A stretch of 8,285 nt of DNA from DATDAH01 sp036525535 (GTDB lineage: Bacteria; Actinomycetota; Acidimicrobiia; Acidimicrobiales; DATDAH01). The DNA is taken from NCBI GenBank assembly GCA_036525535.1, contig DATDAH010000074.1:1-8285 (forward strand). Direction: 5' to 3'. Under the pieces are notes generated by a model. That model ran no database searches. It saw nothing but the letters and a program-made list of their open reading frames with translations, and was not told where the DNA came from. A program made the translations under genes and the position numbers. Shown in pieces: positions 6,991 through 8,285 of this stretch (position 1 is the stretch's first letter; each line of letters begins with the position of its first letter).

Positions 6991-7009
6991 ATCACCCGGC
7001 GGAGGTGAT
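6991..7009. promoter_or_regulatory. Operator-like inverted repeat ATCACC-N7-GGTGAT
   Basis: The 6-bp arms ATCACC (6991-6996) and GGTGAT (7004-7009) are perfect and are separated by 7 bases. The centre lies about 70 bp from both divergent start codons. An extra TCACC half-site occurs at 6963-6967. Size and symmetry suit a dimeric DNA-binding protein, and the neighbouring LuxR regulator is the obvious candidate. This is pattern evidence only; a 6-bp dyad can arise by chance in GC-rich DNA. Confidence 0.3.
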
Positions 7010-7050
7010 GGCGATTCCGAAACTCAGCGGCTAGAACGAGGGAACAAGCT

Positions 7051-7063
7051 GGGCAATGTGCCC
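7051..7063 (+). promoter_or_regulatory. Small dyad GGGCA-ATG-TGCCC just before the DUF6325 ribosome site
   Basis: The 5-bp arms GGGCA (7051-7055) and TGCCC (7059-7063) are perfect with a 3-base loop. The dyad ends four bases before the Shine-Dalgarno GGGAGGA (7067-7073). It could be a leader stem-loop affecting ribosome access or a protein site. It is short and may be chance. Confidence 0.22.
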
Positions 7064-7077
7064 ACAGGGAGGACGAG

Positions 7078-7524
7078 GTGAGCGACGACATCGAGGAAAT
7101 GGGGCCCATCGACTGGCTCTTGGTCGAGTTCTCCGGACCGCCGACCGGCGCCGCCGCGCCTTACCTGTTGGACCTCGTCGAGCGGGGACTGATCCGCATC
7201 CTCGACCTGGTCGTGGTGAACAAGGACGCCGACGGCACGATCACGATGCTGGAGCTGGCCGACGTCGACGGCGACGGCGAGCTCGACCTCGCGGTCTTCG
7301 AGGGCGCCCAATCCGGCCTGCTGGGCGAGGAGGACGTGGCCGAGGCCGGCGAGGCCATGGAAGCGGGCACCTCCGGGGTCTTCCTGCTCTATGAGAACGT
7401 GTGGGCCGCGCCGTTCGCCGTCGCCGTCCGCAAGGCGGGGGGCCAGCTCGTGGCCTCCGGCCGCATTCCCGTCCAGTCCATCATCGCTGCCCTCGACGAT
7501 CTCGAAGCAGCAGACCAGAGCTGA
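7078..7524 (+). CDS. DUF6325 family protein
   Basis: The protein has 148 aa. GTG 7078 is preceded by GGGAGGA (7067-7073) with four bases between. The family pattern is visible throughout: MGPIDWLLVEF (8-18), a helix leading to LVERGLIRILDLVVVNKDADG (33-53), LLGEEDVAEAGEAMEAGTSG (81-100), LLYENVWAAPFA (103-114) and AGGQLVASGRIP (120-131). DUF6325 proteins have no established biochemical role and often sit beside short SHOCT proteins, as here. No signal peptide or membrane span is seen, so a cytoplasmic protein is likely. Two acidic loops stand out: N48-x-D50-x-D52-G53-x-I55 with E59, which fits the 12-residue EF-hand pattern, and D62-x-D64-x-D66-G67. It is first in a tight plus-strand unit, with 10 bp to the SHOCT gene. 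Confidence 0.85.
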   Translation: MSDDIEEMGPIDWLLVEFSGPPTGAAAPYLLDLVERGLIRILDLVVVNKDADGTITMLELADVDGDGELDLAVFEGAQSGLLGEEDVAEAGEAMEAGTSGVFLLYENVWAAPFAVAVRKAGGQLVASGRIPVQSIIAALDDLEAADQS

Positions 7525-7534
7525 GGAGAGCACC

Positions 7535-7816
7535 ATGATGCGTCGACGAGGAGGTCTCGTACGAGGCGTGGCCCGCACCGCGGTCGTCGCCGGAACGGCC
7601 ACAGCGGTGTCTGGCCGTGTCCGGCGTCGCCAGGACAACAAATGGGCCGAGGATGAGCAGGCCCAGTACGAGCAGCAGATGGCGCAACAGCCGGCTCCGG
7701 CACCAGCGCCCGCGGGTGACGCGGCCGAGCTGCAGCAGCTGGCCGACCTGCACGCCCAGGGCATCCTCACCGACGAGGAGTTCGCGGCCAAGAAGGCACA
7801 GATCCTCGGGATCTGA
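7535..7816 (+). CDS. Short SHOCT-domain protein
   Basis: The protein has 93 aa from ATG 7535, with GAGGAGAG (7523-7530) overlapping the DUF6325 stop four bases upstream; ATG 7538 would fit almost as well. Residues 1-10 are basic (MMRRRGG). They are followed by a mildly hydrophobic Ala/Val/Thr stretch (11-26), which could be an amphipathic or weak membrane anchor, and then by RVRRRQ. A charged, Gln-rich probable helix (34-52) and a Pro-Ala linker (53-60) lead to a C-terminal SHOCT domain (about 62-93). Its signature is visible as LQQLADLHAQGILTDEEF (66-83) followed by AAKKAQILGI. SHOCT is a short helical module found at protein ends and thought to mediate interactions. The role is unknown; the pairing with DUF6325 suggests a joint function. 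An upstream in-frame extension to 7391 overlaps the DUF6325 gene and was excluded. Confidence 0.85.
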   Translation: MMRRRGGLVRGVARTAVVAGTATAVSGRVRRRQDNKWAEDEQAQYEQQMAQQPAPAPAPAGDAAELQQLADLHAQGILTDEEFAAKKAQILGI

Positions 7817-7826
7817 CCGCCGTCCG

Positions 7827-8285
7827 GTGAGCGCCGGCGACGACCAGTACGCCGACCTCGCCGCCGAGTACCACTGGCTCTACGACCCATTGTCCCTGCG
7901 CGTCGGGACGCGCACGCCCGGGGTCCAGGCCACGATCGCGCGACTGGCCGACGGCGCCCGAGTGCTGGACGCCGCCTGCGGCATCGGGGTCGACACGCTG
8001 TCGCTGCACCGCCGGGGCTTCCGGGTCACCGCCACCGATGCCAGCGCCTCGATGGTCGACGAGTGTCGGCGACGCCTGGCTGCCGAGGACGCTCCCGTAC
8101 CCGTCCTGGCCTGCCACTGGACCGACCTGCCCGATCGGTTCGGGCCGGTGTTCGACGCCGTGCTCTGCACCGGGAACTCGCTGGCCCACGCCCCGTCAGC
8201 GATCGCCCGGCGAGAGGCTCTGGCCGCCTTTGCCGAGGTCCTGCTGCCCGGCGGCATCCTCATCCTGGACTCCCAGGACTGGGGG
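7827..8285 (+). CDS. Class I SAM-dependent methyltransferase (3' end outside window)
   Basis: The frame is open from GTG 7827 to the last base: 153 residues, truncated by the window edge. The Rossmann methyltransferase core is clear. Motif I is VLDAACGIGVDTLSL (46-60), the SAM-binding loop. The next strand ends in VTATDASASMV (67-77), with D71 placed to bind the SAM ribose. Motif IV is FDAVLCTGNSLAHA (109-122), and LLPGGILILD (139-148) is the post-motif strand. The CxGNSxxH form of motif IV resembles glycine/sarcosine N-methyltransferase-type enzymes, but the substrate cannot be fixed from half the protein. The start is 10 bp after the SHOCT stop with no strong Shine-Dalgarno, so translation may depend on the upstream gene. 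Co-transcription with DUF6325-SHOCT is inferred from spacing. Confidence 0.88.
   Translation, partial: MSAGDDQYADLAAEYHWLYDPLSLRVGTRTPGVQATIARLADGARVLDAACGIGVDTLSLHRRGFRVTATDASASMVDECRRRLAAEDAPVPVLACHWTDLPDRFGPVFDAVLCTGNSLAHAPSAIARREALAAFAEVLLPGGILILDSQDWG

Larger units (their letters stand above)
6929..7077. promoter_or_regulatory. Divergent intergenic region with presumed back-to-back promoters
   Basis: This 149-bp non-coding spacer separates the leftward small-protein/LuxR unit from the rightward DUF6325 unit, so promoters for both should lie here. A weak plus-strand -10 candidate is TAGAAC at 7032-7037, with a poor -35 (TGGCGA, 7009-7014) at 17-bp spacing. I could not pick a convincing minus-strand promoter. 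The rightward ribosome site is GGGAGGA at 7067-7073. Two inverted repeats inside the spacer are listed separately. Confidence 0.5.

Noticed and set aside
7391..7534. 48-residue N-terminal extension of the SHOCT protein
   Set aside because: It overlaps the well-conserved 3' half of the DUF6325 gene and is Ser/Pro/Arg-rich; ATG 7535 has a proper ribosome site.
7767..8189. Minus-strand open frames opposite the methyltransferase
   Set aside because: Antisense to a frame with complete SAM-binding motifs; no motif of their own.

Overview
The window reads as chromosomal DNA of a high-GC actinobacterium. Coding density is very high, stop/start overlaps are frequent and GTG starts are common. The small families present (DUF6325, a short SHOCT protein, a large MalT-like LuxR regulator with a small neighbour) are typical of Actinomycetota. 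A placement in or near Acidimicrobiia is possible but is only a guess. I saw no tRNA, rRNA, CRISPR array, insertion sequence or phage gene.

Layout. (1) Plus strand, 1-2027: the 3' end of a SulP anion transporter with a STAS domain overlaps by 4 bp (ATGA) a lipid-kinase-family protein (DAGK_cat) that carries an N-terminal membrane domain. (2) Minus strand, 6928 down to 2035: a probable gene train in the order 69-aa small protein, MalT/LAL-type LuxR regulator (about 871 aa), PAP2 phosphatase, CPA1-type cation:proton antiporter. The last two overlap by 4 bp (GTGA). The plus and minus units converge with only 7 bp between their stop codons. (3) 6929-7077 is a 149-bp divergent spacer holding two short inverted repeats. 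(4) Plus strand, 7078 to the end: a DUF6325 protein, a SHOCT-domain protein and a class I SAM methyltransferase that runs off the window, with gaps of about 10 bp.

How the genes may work together (inference). The minus-strand unit looks like a regulator-led envelope operon: an ATP-dependent LuxR regulator followed by a membrane lipid or pyrophosphate phosphatase and an ion/proton exchanger. The converging unit pairs an anion transporter with a lipid-kinase homologue. A kinase that could make phosphatidate-like lipids and a phosphatase that could remove the phosphate therefore lie about 1.3 kb apart on opposite strands. The least described element is the 69-aa protein upstream of the LuxR regulator. 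Its predicted beta-alpha-beta-beta-alpha-beta pattern suggests a small ferredoxin- or ACT-like partner. Other points of interest are a hairpin whose loop contains the phosphatase start codon, ATCACC/GGTGAT operator-like repeats in the divergent spacer, and a DUF6325 protein with two DxDxDG-type loops.
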